This document shows positions 1 to 10,374 of a stretch of 64,000 nt of DNA, one piece after another. The translations under genes were made by a program, and so were the position numbers. Every line of letters starts with the position of its first letter. Position 1 is the stretch's first letter. Below the pieces are notes generated by a model. That model saw only the letters and a program-made list of their open reading frames with translations, did no database searches and was not told the origin of the DNA. Source of the DNA: Anaeramoeba flamelloides (taxonomy: Eukaryota; Metamonada; Anaeramoebidae). Where the stretch lies: NCBI GenBank assembly GCA_027625915.1, contig JANTQA010000047.1, positions 9,114,001-9,178,000 on the forward strand, written 5' to 3'.

Positions 1-620
1 CAGATCCAAATAAAAAAATTGTTCTTTAATTGTTCATTTATGGAATAAAATTACTATTTGTTCTTTTCTTTTCTTAATGAAAAAATTTCAAATTGCATTT
101 TGTTGTGTAAAAATTCTTCAACTTGCGCTTTATTGTGTTTGAAAAATTCATCCATTAGGAAATCTTGCAATGATGAGTTGTTTGCCATTTTTAATCTCCC
201 TTTTTAATTCTCTGAATTTTTGAACCATTTGATTCGTAACATTGATAACTGTTTTTTCAAGCATGTGAAAAAAGACTTGCAAACGAAATGATTTTCAATT
301 TTCCAGATTTTTCCTTTTATACTCAAAACACTCCTTTCAAATAGTTGGCTCTTAAGAATATTTCCAAGATCAACAAATTTCAAAAACTTTCTTTACTTTT
401 AAATAACAAAATCTTTGATTCTACTTTCTTCAAAGCAAAGTAAAAAAAAATTTAAAAAATGGAAAATGTAATCTAAAATTTAAAAATATTTATTAGAATC
501 AAAAAAAGAAGAAATGCCAATTTCAAATGAGAACGATTTAAAAATTAATTCTAATGCTTTTTTTTTTCTAATACTATTTCAATATCTTTATCTTGTCACC
601 TTAAACATTGTTTGAATTAG
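1..620. other. No gene recognised
   Basis: AT-rich sequence without an open frame or repeat that I can match elsewhere in the window. A polypyrimidine stretch and an AG at 619-620 could be the splice acceptor of the exon that follows, so this may be intron of a gene starting left of the window. Confidence 0.4.
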
Positions 621-3449
621 TCGTTTGAGGTTACAATTTGCTCCAGACAAGACAATCCAAAATCTAAAAAAACAGTGATTGTCAAATGTGAAAGATCTCT
701 AATACCATTTTTTCTTGTCAACTGTGGCAAATCCGTAACAATAAAGAAAAGCAATACAAGGATTTATAAAAACCGTATTCATAATCGCGGAGGCGAATTT
801 AGTAAAGACACCATTGTGTTACAACCAATTCCAAAAAATCATACTAAAAAGAATATAAAACAAACTTTCAAAAAAAGGGTAAGAAAATTATTTTCTTTTC
901 TTTTCTTTTCTTTATTATTTTACTTTCAAACCATTCACAATTTTAATTAATAATATTTTTGTTGAGATCAAACTACTCAATAACAATTGGTGAAAAGAAA
1001 ACTTTGTTTATTCAGTCATTTAAAGAATATAAAAAAAAGTTCAATCAAAATATAGGATAAAAAAAAAAAAAAATTTTTTTTTTTTTATTATTGAAGAAGT
1101 GTAAATTACACTCTAGTTGCCCTTAGAATTAAATTTTCTTTCAGAAATTTAAGCGTAAAATCATAGATTTCACGATCATTAATTAATGAAAATAATTTCA
1201 AGACTGATCAAAGTTTAAAATTATTTCATTAAGATTTATTCCTTTTAATTTATTAAGAAAAATTAATCTATCTTTTTCATAGAAAGGACATATCCATAAA
1301 AAATGATCAATATTTTCTATAATTTCCTTCTGTTTATACTTTAAACATAAAGAAAAAATTTATTGGACTTTAGACAACGAAACTAAAATTCAAAATTTTC
1401 CACACAGTTAAAACCGTTCATAAAAGGATCACAGTAATACAATTTCATCAAATTTGAAATAAATTTTGATTTTTTGTAAAATTATCAAATCATTTTTTCA
1501 TCTTATAGTTTTTTGTTTTCATTTTATTTTTTGAATTACTTAACTTGTTTTGTTCGATCAATATTTTTTTTTTCGAACAGTTGATATTATGCTTCAAGTT
1601 GAGTTCTTCCAATATAGAAAAACTAAAATAAAATTAGTTGATGGTATATAACCATTTGATGGATCAATAATCCTAATTGAATTTAAACAAATTTCCCAAT
1701 ACATTTTTTTGGTTTTACCCATCTCCAAAATTTTTAACACACCAATAATTTATTAGTATTGATAATTATGTATTTTTTTATTTTGTGAGCTTTTGTAATT
1801 TATAAATAATTGTTAACATTTCAATTAGTGAATGGTTCTAATCCGGTGTTTCTCCTCGAATTGATTAAATAAGATTTTTTTTTTCAAAAATTGAATTTTG
1901 GTGTGTTAAAAATTTTGAATTGGAGTTTATTAAAAAGTGATTAATTTTTACCCTACAAGATTTAGTCAATTAGCACAATTGGTAATTTATTATGTATTAA
2001 ATTCACATTACAATTTTCAATAATATCGAGATTTTTGAAATTATATTGTGAATTGAACAAAACAAATTGAAATTGACTTTATTGCAAACTTGAAATAAAG
2101 CAATCAAAATAAGCAATCTGACAATATTATTCAAACGAAATTAGTTTTAACCCTTTCTCTAGAAAAGGCAAAGTTTCTGAACCGAAAAATAAATAAAATT
2201 CACAAGCTCACTTTCAATTATCGATTTTTTTTAAATAATTTTTCCTCAGAAATTTTAATTGTAAATATTAGTACAATCAAAATTTTACATTTATTTTTTT
2301 CAAAATATTTTTTGAAGGATTTGAACTTAAGAGCACCAATATAATTTTTAATAAACTTTCACATGATTCAATTTTAGTGAGTGTTATGGTGGACCCAATT
2401 TCTTATCGTTTTATATATATCCATTGACATTGTTAAAAAAAAACAAAAGTAAAATGTTATTTTTAATATTTTATGCCTATTTACTTAATTATTCTCTATT
2501 AACAAATTTATTATTTAAATTAATTTTTTATAAATATTTTTAAATAGTTTTTTTTAGTTAAAGATATTAATACCAACAACAAGAAACTTTTGGTTCAGTT
2601 GAAACATAGAACAGCATTTGAATTTTATAATACACATAAATTGTTAATAATAGATAATGTACAAATAAATGTAACCAGATATTTGATAAAAGATAAACAA
2701 AACTTTTCTTCGAAACTAACTCAAAAACCAAAAATTTCAACTGAAAATCAAAAAGAGATCAAATATTTAGAGAGTATTTTAAAAAATTTTAAGAATGCAC
2801 TTAAATGCAAATCTAAGTTATCTAAATATACAACAATGTTTTTGTAAGTTTTTTTTTTTTTTTTTTATTTCTAATATTAATGTTAAAAAGAAGAATAAAA
2901 TTGGTGTACCAAAATAAATTCCATAATGTGACTTGTGCTATAAAATCAACTTGTGTTTCAAATAAAAAAATTGATGAGGACAAAAAAAGATAAAGCAAAG
3001 AAAAATCAAAATCTGATCTTTCTTCAAATTCAATTGAAAGTTCAGTAAAAGAAAAGAAATTTGAAAGAATTACAATTAAATAAGGCACTTGAAATAAAGA
3101 AAAAAAAAAACACCTAAAATAATAAAAAAAAAAACCACACAATAATTAGTGAACTCTTTCCATGGTTTTGTGTCTCAAACCAAAAACTTTTTTTTAATGT
3201 TGAATATTTACTTTAAAAAAATTTTTTTACAATCATTTTATTTCTTTTCTTTGATTGCAATTTTTGAATTTCAGTTTGTTTTAATTGTTGTTTCTAATGA
3301 TTTAAAACATTATTTGAGAAAAAAAGGAAAATATATTGATGTGATTACTCACATTAGCGTCTCAAGATTATAAAAATAAAAATTGCTCCAAAATTGAAAA
3401 AAAAAAATTCAAAATTTGAACCAAATGGTCTTCTCTGGTTATTTATTCG

Positions 3450-3485
<36 letters not shown>

Positions 3486-4884
3486 GTACCAATATAATAT
3501 TCCACAATCTTTTTCAATTTTTAACATTATATTTATATCTCTAAAAATAAAATTTATTCTCTTTGGTACAATTTTTTCAAAATTACAAAAATTTTCTATA
3601 AATTTTCGAGTAAAAAGTCAAATTTTCTTATTGTTATCTAAGAAAATTTAAATTTTTATTTTGTAATTAATCCCCTAATTAATTTCTTTAAAAATTTATT
3701 TTTATACCTTTTCATCTGTATTTTCAATAGTGCTTTAGAAGATTCTTTGAAAAAAACAGCACATTTTATTAATAAGGATCCCACATCAAAAAACTTATAT
3801 ATAATAATACAATATCTAAAGGATGTTCTTTCAGTTTATTTAATAAAAAAACTCCATGTAAGTATAAATAACGTTTAACGCTAACTTATTTAAATTTAAA
3901 TTAATTTTTATTCGAATTGATTAATCCGAATATTCATTTAAAATAATAAAATAAATCATTAAATCCAATAAAAAATATAAATAAAAGGGAATCCGAGATA
4001 CAAGAAATAATATATTCCATGCTGGTGAAAAAAAAACAAAAAATACTTTGAATACTCTAATGAATGTTTTCTTCCATTTTTATAAAGAAATTCGCAAGCA
4101 ATTTAATACGAATAATATCTTGCCACGTGCTAAAATAAAGTCAAATGGTAAAATATATTTAGTTAATGACAAACAAAAAAACAGTATAAAAAACAAGATC
4201 AAAATAAATTCAAAAAAGTTTCCAAATAAAAAGATAAAATCAAGTTCAAGTTCTTCAGATAATGATTCAAATAGCGAATCTGAACCGTATTTTGAAACAA
4301 ATTCTAGAAATAATTCTTCATTTTCAAATTCAGATTCAGCTTCAGATTCAAATTCAGATTCAAATTCAGATTCAAATTCAGATTCAGCTTCAGATTCAAA
4401 TTCAAATTCAGATTCAAATTCAGATTCAGCTTCAGATTCAAATTCAAATTCAAATTCAGATTCAGATTCAAATTCAGATTCAAATTCAGATTCAGATACA
4501 GATTCAGACTCAAATTCAGATTCAGATTCAGATTCATATTCATATTCAAATTCAGATTCTAATTCAGATTCTAATTCAGATTCATATTCATATTCAAATT
4601 CATATTCAAATTCAGATCCAAATTCAGATTCTACTTCAAGTTCTGATCAAAGTGATGGCTCAAGTTCAATCACAAAAAAAAAGCATTCAAAATCAAAAAG
4701 AAAGAAAAAAAAAAAAAAATCAATTAGAAAAAAAAATGTACAAAAAATCAAATCAAAAGACAAACACAAAAAAAAAAATAAAGACAAAAATAAATCTAAA
4801 GATAAAAAAAAAATAAAGAAAAAAAAAAATAAAGATAAAAAAAAACTAAAGAAAAAAATAAATCTAAAGATAAAAAAAAAATAA
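621..4884 (+). CDS. Multi-exon Asp/Ser- and Lys-rich nuclear-type protein, 5' end not found
   Basis: Proposed exons are 621-878, 2548-2843, 3731-3857 and 3988-4884. All junctions are GT-AG and phase-compatible, giving about 525 residues up to a TAA. No start codon was found; the first exon opens at an acceptor, so the gene may begin outside the window. The second exon has an alternative acceptor (2558) in a different phase. Its end and the third exon (L-E-S-I-L-K, then A-L-E-D-S-L-K-K-T, then Y-L-K-D-V-L) look like a small helical bundle and weakly recall the TFIIS N-terminal/LEDGF integrase-binding fold; this is a guess. The last exon holds a long Ser-Asp/Ser-Asn tract and then a Lys-rich tail, typical of disordered chromatin or RNA-binding proteins. 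The first intron carries a LINE 3' fragment and a TIR element. I do not recognise the family. The junctions of exons 2-4 are the best supported. Confidence 0.5.
1085..1378 (-). mobile_element. 5'-truncated LINE 3' end
   Basis: The minus strand encodes the C-terminal zinc-knuckle segment of a non-LTR retrotransposon ([14 protein letters not shown]), followed by a 3' UTR ending in CTTCAATAATA and an A run. It matches the 3' end of the element at 19190-19615 in both protein and UTR. Only the tail is left, as expected from truncated target-primed reverse transcription. It lies in the first intron of the surrounding gene. Confidence 0.75.
1381..1930. mobile_element. Family A TIR element, copy 1
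   Basis: About 550 bp whose two ends are inverted versions of each other (AAACTAAAATTCAAAATTTT... at the left, the reverse complement with 3-4 differences at the right). A second copy in opposite orientation lies at 6941-7482, and a decayed part at about 35255-35520. No coding capacity is seen, so it looks like a non-autonomous DNA transposon. Confidence 0.6.
3450..3483. repeat. Poly(A) run
   Basis: An uninterrupted run of about 34 A within the intron of the upstream gene. It carries no gene-level signal. Confidence 0.9.
4331..4655 (+). repeat. Hexamer-based repeat GATTCA/AATTCA inside coding sequence
   Basis: Direct repeats of GATTCA and AATTCA with a few GCTTCA and TATTCA variants encode alternating Ser with Asp, Asn, Ala or Tyr. 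The hexamer is interrupted by single-base variants, so it is an old microsatellite-like expansion kept in frame. The other two frames of the same DNA are open only because of the repeat. Confidence 0.85.
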
Positions 4885-5254
4885 AGAAAAAAAAAAATAA
4901 AGATAAAAAAAAAAAAAAAAAAAAAATAAATCTAAAGATAAAAAAAAAAATAAAGAAAAAAAAAAAAATAAAGATAAAAAAAAAACTAAAGAAAAAAAAA
5001 AATCAAAAGATAAAAAAAAAAATAAAGATATAAAAAAAAATAAAGACAAAAATAAATCTAAAGATAAAAAAAAATCTAAAGATAAAAAAAAAAATCAAGA
5101 CAAAAATAAATCTAAACCTACAAATAAAATTAAATCTAAACACAAACAAAAGCACAAACATAAAGACAAACATAAAGACAAACATAAACATAAACATAAA
5201 CATAAACATAAACATAAACATGGAAAGGAAAAGAAAAAGAAAAAGAAAAAGTAA
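4885..5254 (+). pseudogene. Lys/His-rich continuation of the upstream tail in another frame
   Basis: After the TAA at 4882-4884 the same composition continues to 5254: K-D-K, K-S-K-D-K and then H-K repeats, ending in a Lys run and TAA at 5252-5254. This part is open in a different frame from the last exon. The separation coincides with long A runs between about 4690 and 5010. Either the gene once ended at 5254 and length change in A runs moved the stop, or the assembly miscounted A's. A reading from transcript data would settle which stop is used. Confidence 0.4.
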
Positions 5255-5408
5255 TTATAATTTTTTTATCAGTTTGGAATTGTTTTTTTTTTTTTTTTAA
5301 TAGATATTGATTACTATCTAAAAACAATTTCAAATCCATAAATTCTTTTTTTGTTTTTACTTTTTGATTTATTAAAGGAAGGTAAATTTTGAATTTATAT
5401 GCTAATAA

Positions 5409-5457
<49 letters not shown>
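5409..5457. repeat. (AT)n microsatellite
   Basis: Pure AT dinucleotide run of about 48 bp downstream of the Lys-rich gene. Similar shorter runs are at 8148-8176, 14407-14436 and 28329-28360. Confidence 0.9.
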
Positions 5458-5462
<5 letters not shown>

Positions 5463-5604
5463 AATTTAATAATAAATGGCTCAATTTTTGTTTATTTTTT
5501 TATTGTATTTTTAGACGAAAAACAAATATTTCTAATGTATAGAACTGAATATTAGAATAGTTGTTTTTTTTTTTATTATAATAAACTATTTCCAATAAAG
5601 TGGG

Positions 5605-6170
5605 GAAGATTTATTTGAAAATATATTTTTTAAACCCAATCTTCAAAAAAGTATTTAAACATCCAAAATCATTAACTAATATTTATTGATTCTTGGTAAC
5701 AATTTAATTGGTTTCTTAATATTGTATTACATAAAAAATATATATGAAATTTTCTGATCTCGATTTTATCTGATATTTTTTATGAGTGAAAATTGGTGTT
5801 TATTATTTTCTTTGCGATTGAAAAAATCGTTTTACGAACTTTTTTAATCACAACAAATTTTCCAATAGAATTGAAAACTTATAACTGCATTTTATTGTTT
5901 AAAAAAATCATTTGTACCCTTTCCAGATTTCCAGTTTTTTATTGAAATGGTCGTTTATACATTGTTTTCTCCAAACAAAAATTTTTAGAAATTTTTTATT
6001 TGGAAATATTTCAATAAACATATTTTGAAATAAATCCCAGTAATTTTGATTCTACTAGTATTAATATTTTACTTAATTTTGGATTACTAGTTTACGGAAA
6101 TAACCATCACTAACAAAGATGATTTTTGTAAAAAAAGAAAAATACCCACTTTTTTGGAAATACCTGAGAT
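5605..6170. mobile_element. Family F dispersed repeat, copy 1
   Basis: About 560 bp sharing a long series of common blocks with 27575-28045 and 51285-51850, and in inverted orientation with 62095-62360 plus 63085-63215. Diagnostic blocks are TATTTATTGATTCTT, TTTTATTGAAAT and ATATTTTGAAATAAATACC. No open frame survives. The copies differ by many substitutions and indels, so the family is old. Confidence 0.6.
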
Positions 6171-6940
6171 AAGTTCAATTTATAAAAATATTTATTTTTA
6201 AATTTTGATTTTTAATGGGCCAATGATTTTGAAATGTAAACTATTTTTCAGTCAAAGGGACCAGTTCTAATGGGCTAAATACATGTGTTTAAAGGGTTTG
6301 CATAGATATTTGAAGAAAAATTTATTTTGGAAATTTTCATATTTGAAATCATTTTTTCACATTTTTGTACTTTTTTAACATTTTTTTTTTTAAAACCTAA
6401 TTCAGTTACAAATTTTTTTTATTGAAAGATCAATATTCACTTGGTAAAAATGCGTTATTCTAAGGTTATTAAAACCATGGAAATGATTGTTGAGAAATCA
6501 TATTGATTTCTATTGCAATTCTATTTGATCTTTGATTATGATATTTGAATAATAAATGTGATAAATTTTCAGTTCTTTTTCATTTCCTTTTTCAAATAGA
6601 GTCCACAAATACTAACACACTTCGTTTGAGGACTTGATTTCTAAATTAAAAGCATGAAAAATGAAGTGAAAATTGTTTCCTATTTATTATTCAAATACCA
6701 GTAGAAGTTCAAAATGAATATTCTTGTTTTTCTCAATAAGCCCTAAGAATTTGAGTTTTTCAATTTTTACGAAAATTTATTGATTAATAACTTTTCTTTC
6801 AGACATATATCAACAATTCTTTGATATGTATTATTCTGCTTATTTCTTATTGTTTCTTCAAAGGTCAATTATATAAAATAATTGATATTTGAAAAAAAAT
6901 TTTGGGCCACTTTGACTGATCAGAGTTTAATTTATATATA
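6171..6940. other. No gene recognised
   Basis: AT-rich DNA between two repeats. No open frame, splice-consistent exon or RNA gene could be recognised. Confidence 0.4.
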
Positions 6941-7482
6941 AACCCCAATTCAAAATTTTTAACGCTCCAAAATTCTATTTGAAAAAAAAAAATCTTATTT
7001 AATCAATTCCAGAAGAAATACCAAATTAGAACCATTTACTAATTGAAATGTTAAATCTGGTTTATAAATTAAAATACTCGCAAAACAAAAAAAAAAAATA
7101 TAATTATAAATACTAATAAATCAAGGGTGTGTTACAAATTTTGGAGAGAGCAAAACAAAAAAATTGATTGAGAAAATTGTTTAAATTCAATTAGGATTAT
7201 TCACCGATCAAATGGTTAGATAGCATCAACTAATTTTATTTGAGTTCTTCTATTTTGGAACAATTCAACTTTAATCTAATACCAATCTGGTTGAAAAATT
7301 TTTTTGATCTAACGAAACAATTTACGTAATTCAAAAAATAAAATGAAAACAAAAAACGATAAGATGAAAAAAAGATTTTCTTATTTTACAAAAATCAATA
7401 TTATTTCTAATTTTAATGAAATTGTATTATTGTGATTGTTTGAACTGTTTTAACTGTGTGAAAAATTTTGAATTATAGTTTA
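6941..7482. mobile_element. Family A TIR element, copy 2 (inverted)
   Basis: Reverse-oriented copy of the element at 1381-1930. Shared landmarks include the internal block around the TAGATAGCATCAACTAATTT segment and the terminal block AACTGTGTGAAAAATTTTGA. With copy 1 it forms a pair of inverted repeats about 5 kb apart that encloses the last three exons of the Asp/Ser-rich gene. Confidence 0.6.
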
Positions 7483-8143
7483 TATATATTTAATAATTTT
7501 TTTTTCTTAAATTAACACTTTTTAAAGAAATTAAATAATTAAAACATTTTACCAAAAACAGATATTAGAAAAAAATAACACTTCGTTTAATTCTTCATAT
7601 ACTTAAAAACCTTTAAAATATAACATTATCTCAACTTTTTTGATTTCTTTTTTATCAATTAAAAAAAAAACTTAAAAATATTGTATTTCACTGATTTAAA
7701 TAAATATAAATATTTAATTATTTTGAAAATCAAAATTAGTATAACTAAAGATATTTCTTAAAAAGTTCGAATTTAAAACTTAATAAAATAAAGTTATTTC
7801 AACTGATCTATAGTTGGCCAAATATTCAGACTATTTTATTTAAATAAATTTTGGATGTAATCGAGAAATTTTTGACATGAAAAGAAACAACAAACAACCA
7901 ATTCAACAGTTAAAAATTATGAAAAAAAAATACTTGAAAAAAAAATTGAAAATTTCGCTAATTAAATCATTATCTTAAATTGTATTTCATAAATATTTCT
8001 TCATAACTTTTCGTTTTATCTCAATATTATATTATATCAGAAAAAAAAATAATTATATTTTAATTTTAGTAAATTATTGATTAATATAGTCTGTTCTTGG
8101 GGTGTTAATACTTTTTTAGTTTGTCTTACAACTCAAACACATC

Positions 8144-8181
<38 letters not shown>

Positions 8182-8648
8182 CAACAACAATATTTAAAAT
8201 TATATCTCATTACAGGCTTTTTTTGTAGTTATATAACTTTAGAGACATACAATAAAAATTTAGAAGACTTTAAAATTGATTTTCTATTATTAAATTGAGT
8301 ACTGTATGATAAACGTTAAATTAGTTATGAAAGTTTATCATGAACAGTTAAATTTATAATTTTTGAAAAAACAATATGTATTATAATTTTTTGTTTATCG
8401 AATAATGACAAATAAATTGTTAAATTTCATTTTATATATCTGGATCATGAATTTCAAAAATGGTAAATATACTTTGTTTAAAAAATATAAAATGAAGGAT
8501 CGAAAAATACTTTCAATTTCCTAGGTTTTCTGTGATTAAATTTCTTTTATAAATTTTATTTTTGTATTTTTATAATTAAAAAAAATAATTTCTTATTAAG
8601 TTATAAAAATTGAAATTAAATATGATAAAAAGATATTAATTATTCTAT
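7483..8648. other. No gene recognised
   Basis: AT-rich DNA. A 73-codon open stretch at 8077-8298 contains an (AT)n run read as Tyr-Ile repeats and has no recognisable domain, so it is not called as a gene. Confidence 0.4.
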
Positions 8649-8650
8649 TA

Positions 8651-8849
8651 CAGTCAGTTCCACTTTTAAGGCACAAACTTTCAACAAAATTTAAGTTACA
8701 ATAGAAATCTCAAATTAAGGAACAAAATTCAGATTCTAGTAAAATAAATTCTAAAAAAAAAATATTACAAATTTTGTTTCTTAATTTGAGATTTTTTTTT
8801 GTGCCTTTGTTTTCATTGAAAGTTTGTGCCTTAAAAGTGAAACTGACTA
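8651..8849. mobile_element. Tc1/mariner-type palindromic MITE, copy 1 (family M)
   Basis: A 199-bp element that is almost completely self-complementary. It begins CAGTCAGTTCCACTTTTAAG and ends in the inverted form, with TA dinucleotides on both flanks (8649-8650, 8850-8851) as target-site duplication. A second copy is at 63575-63771. TA duplication and CAGT-type ends are the hallmark of Tc1/mariner MITEs. No transposase gene is seen in the window. Confidence 0.85.
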
Positions 8850-9012
8850 TATAAAATACTGTTTTATGATATACCACCGATTTTGATACCTTAAATCTTT
8901 TCATGAAAGTGTTGGGGAAACAGTAATGTTTTTATAGGGGATTGATTATAATTATTTTTCAATTTTAGATATTTCCTTGTAAAGGAATTAGCGTTTAATC
9001 ATGAAGAAGTCC

Positions 9013-9964
9013 CATATTAAAGTATATTACTATTTAATTATATTTATATTAGTCCACCATGAATTAAATGTCTCAAAAAATTTTATTAGTGATAAATCCA
9101 GTTTTTCGGATCTTTGACTAATTAACAATCCATCCTTGTATGAGATAACAGTTTCAGAAAAAATCTGACATGTTGTGATAAATTCCAAGACTAATTCATC
9201 AATATTAGGGCTTCAGAGTTGTTAATTCTCTTTCTTAAATATATCTCGAAAGGTAGTTAACTTGCTAAAAAATTTCTTTTTTTTAAATATAAAATAATTT
9301 AATCAAGAGATTATTTTAATAAATTATTTCTGAAAAACTATTGATATATTGATTTTATCAGTAGTTTTTAAAAAAGGGAAACCAAAATAATCAATTTTCG
9401 GATTTTTTATGTTGATGATTATTGAGTAAATCATTGAAACCCAACAGATAAAAAAATCTTTACTTTTGGATTGTTCAAAAGAATAATTTTTAAATATTGG
9501 GGTATTTTTATTTTTAGTTTCTATGTTTTTTAGATTGGAAAAAGAATTTAAAAAAAAATTCTCAAATTGACAATTTTTTAATTGTGATCCTTAAGTAAAA
9601 AATCCAATAATTTCTTTTTTAAAAATATTTTGAATGGATTTTTTCTAGCCAATTGAACCATATACTGTTAATTGTACAATAAAAAGATAAAAATTTTCAT
9701 TCAGCTTTTCAAAATAAACATAACCTCAATAATTAAAATAAATTATCCAAGTCCTCATTTCTTAAAGGGAAATAAATAATTTATGCTTCTTTTAAGAATT
9801 AAAAAAATTCGAAATATAATATCTCTTCAAAAATCTAATTTTAGGAAAGTTGAATTAAAATATTATTCCATTTATTCTGCAACTCATAGTATTACAAATA
9901 CAATTTATTTTCAATAACAGTGTACTTTGGTTATAGTCAAAATTAGGGTTCCACTAATCCCTTA
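9013..9964 (+). mobile_element. Family B element, copy 1
   Basis: About 950 bp related to 11241-11960 (inverted) and 17232-17952 (same orientation). Common blocks include TTATGTTGATGATTATTG and the end block TGGTTATAGTCAAAATTAGG. Subterminal inverted motifs of the type AAAGTAYGTTGCYATTGA are visible when copies are compared. Non-coding; likely a non-autonomous DNA transposon. It ends about 410 bp upstream of the NLE1 start codon. Confidence 0.65.
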
Positions 9965-10374
9965 AATCTTTAAAAAATTTCATTTCATAATAATTTTGAG
10001 TAATAATAATAAATCAAGTTAATGATTAAAAATTGTTAACTTCACCTTCTTTGGTAGTACTTTTTATTATTTGTCTTGAAGTTTACTTCATGTATGTTAA
10101 CATTCTAAAGGAACCTTGAAAAAATAAAAGAAAAATATGCAGTGAAATTTCAACATTAAAATATTAAAAGTATTATAAAATAAAAAAGCAATAGATAGTT
10201 GGATCCACCTTATTTGAACAGATCTGAAAAAATTCTTTAACGTCCTAAATAAGGAACTTAATAGGATTACTTGATGAAGCCAAGAGAATTAATTCTGAAG
10301 AGAAGAAATCTTAAGAAAAAACAAAAAATGGAATAAATCCAAAAACATTTTTTTCAATAAACAACGACATCCAA
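9965..10374. promoter_or_regulatory. NLE1 5' flank
   Basis: The 410 bp between a family B element and the NLE1 ATG must hold the promoter and 5' UTR. No TATA-like or initiator site can be singled out in such AT-rich DNA. Confidence 0.3.

Noticed and set aside
4262-4816. Open frames reading Ile-Gln and Asn-Leu repeats on both strands
   Set aside because: They are other-frame readings of the hexamer repeat that encodes the Ser-Asp tract; only the Ser-Asp frame is joined to upstream exons.
8077-8298. 73-codon open frame with Tyr-Ile repeats
   Set aside because: Open mainly because of an (AT)n run; no splice context, no recognisable domain.
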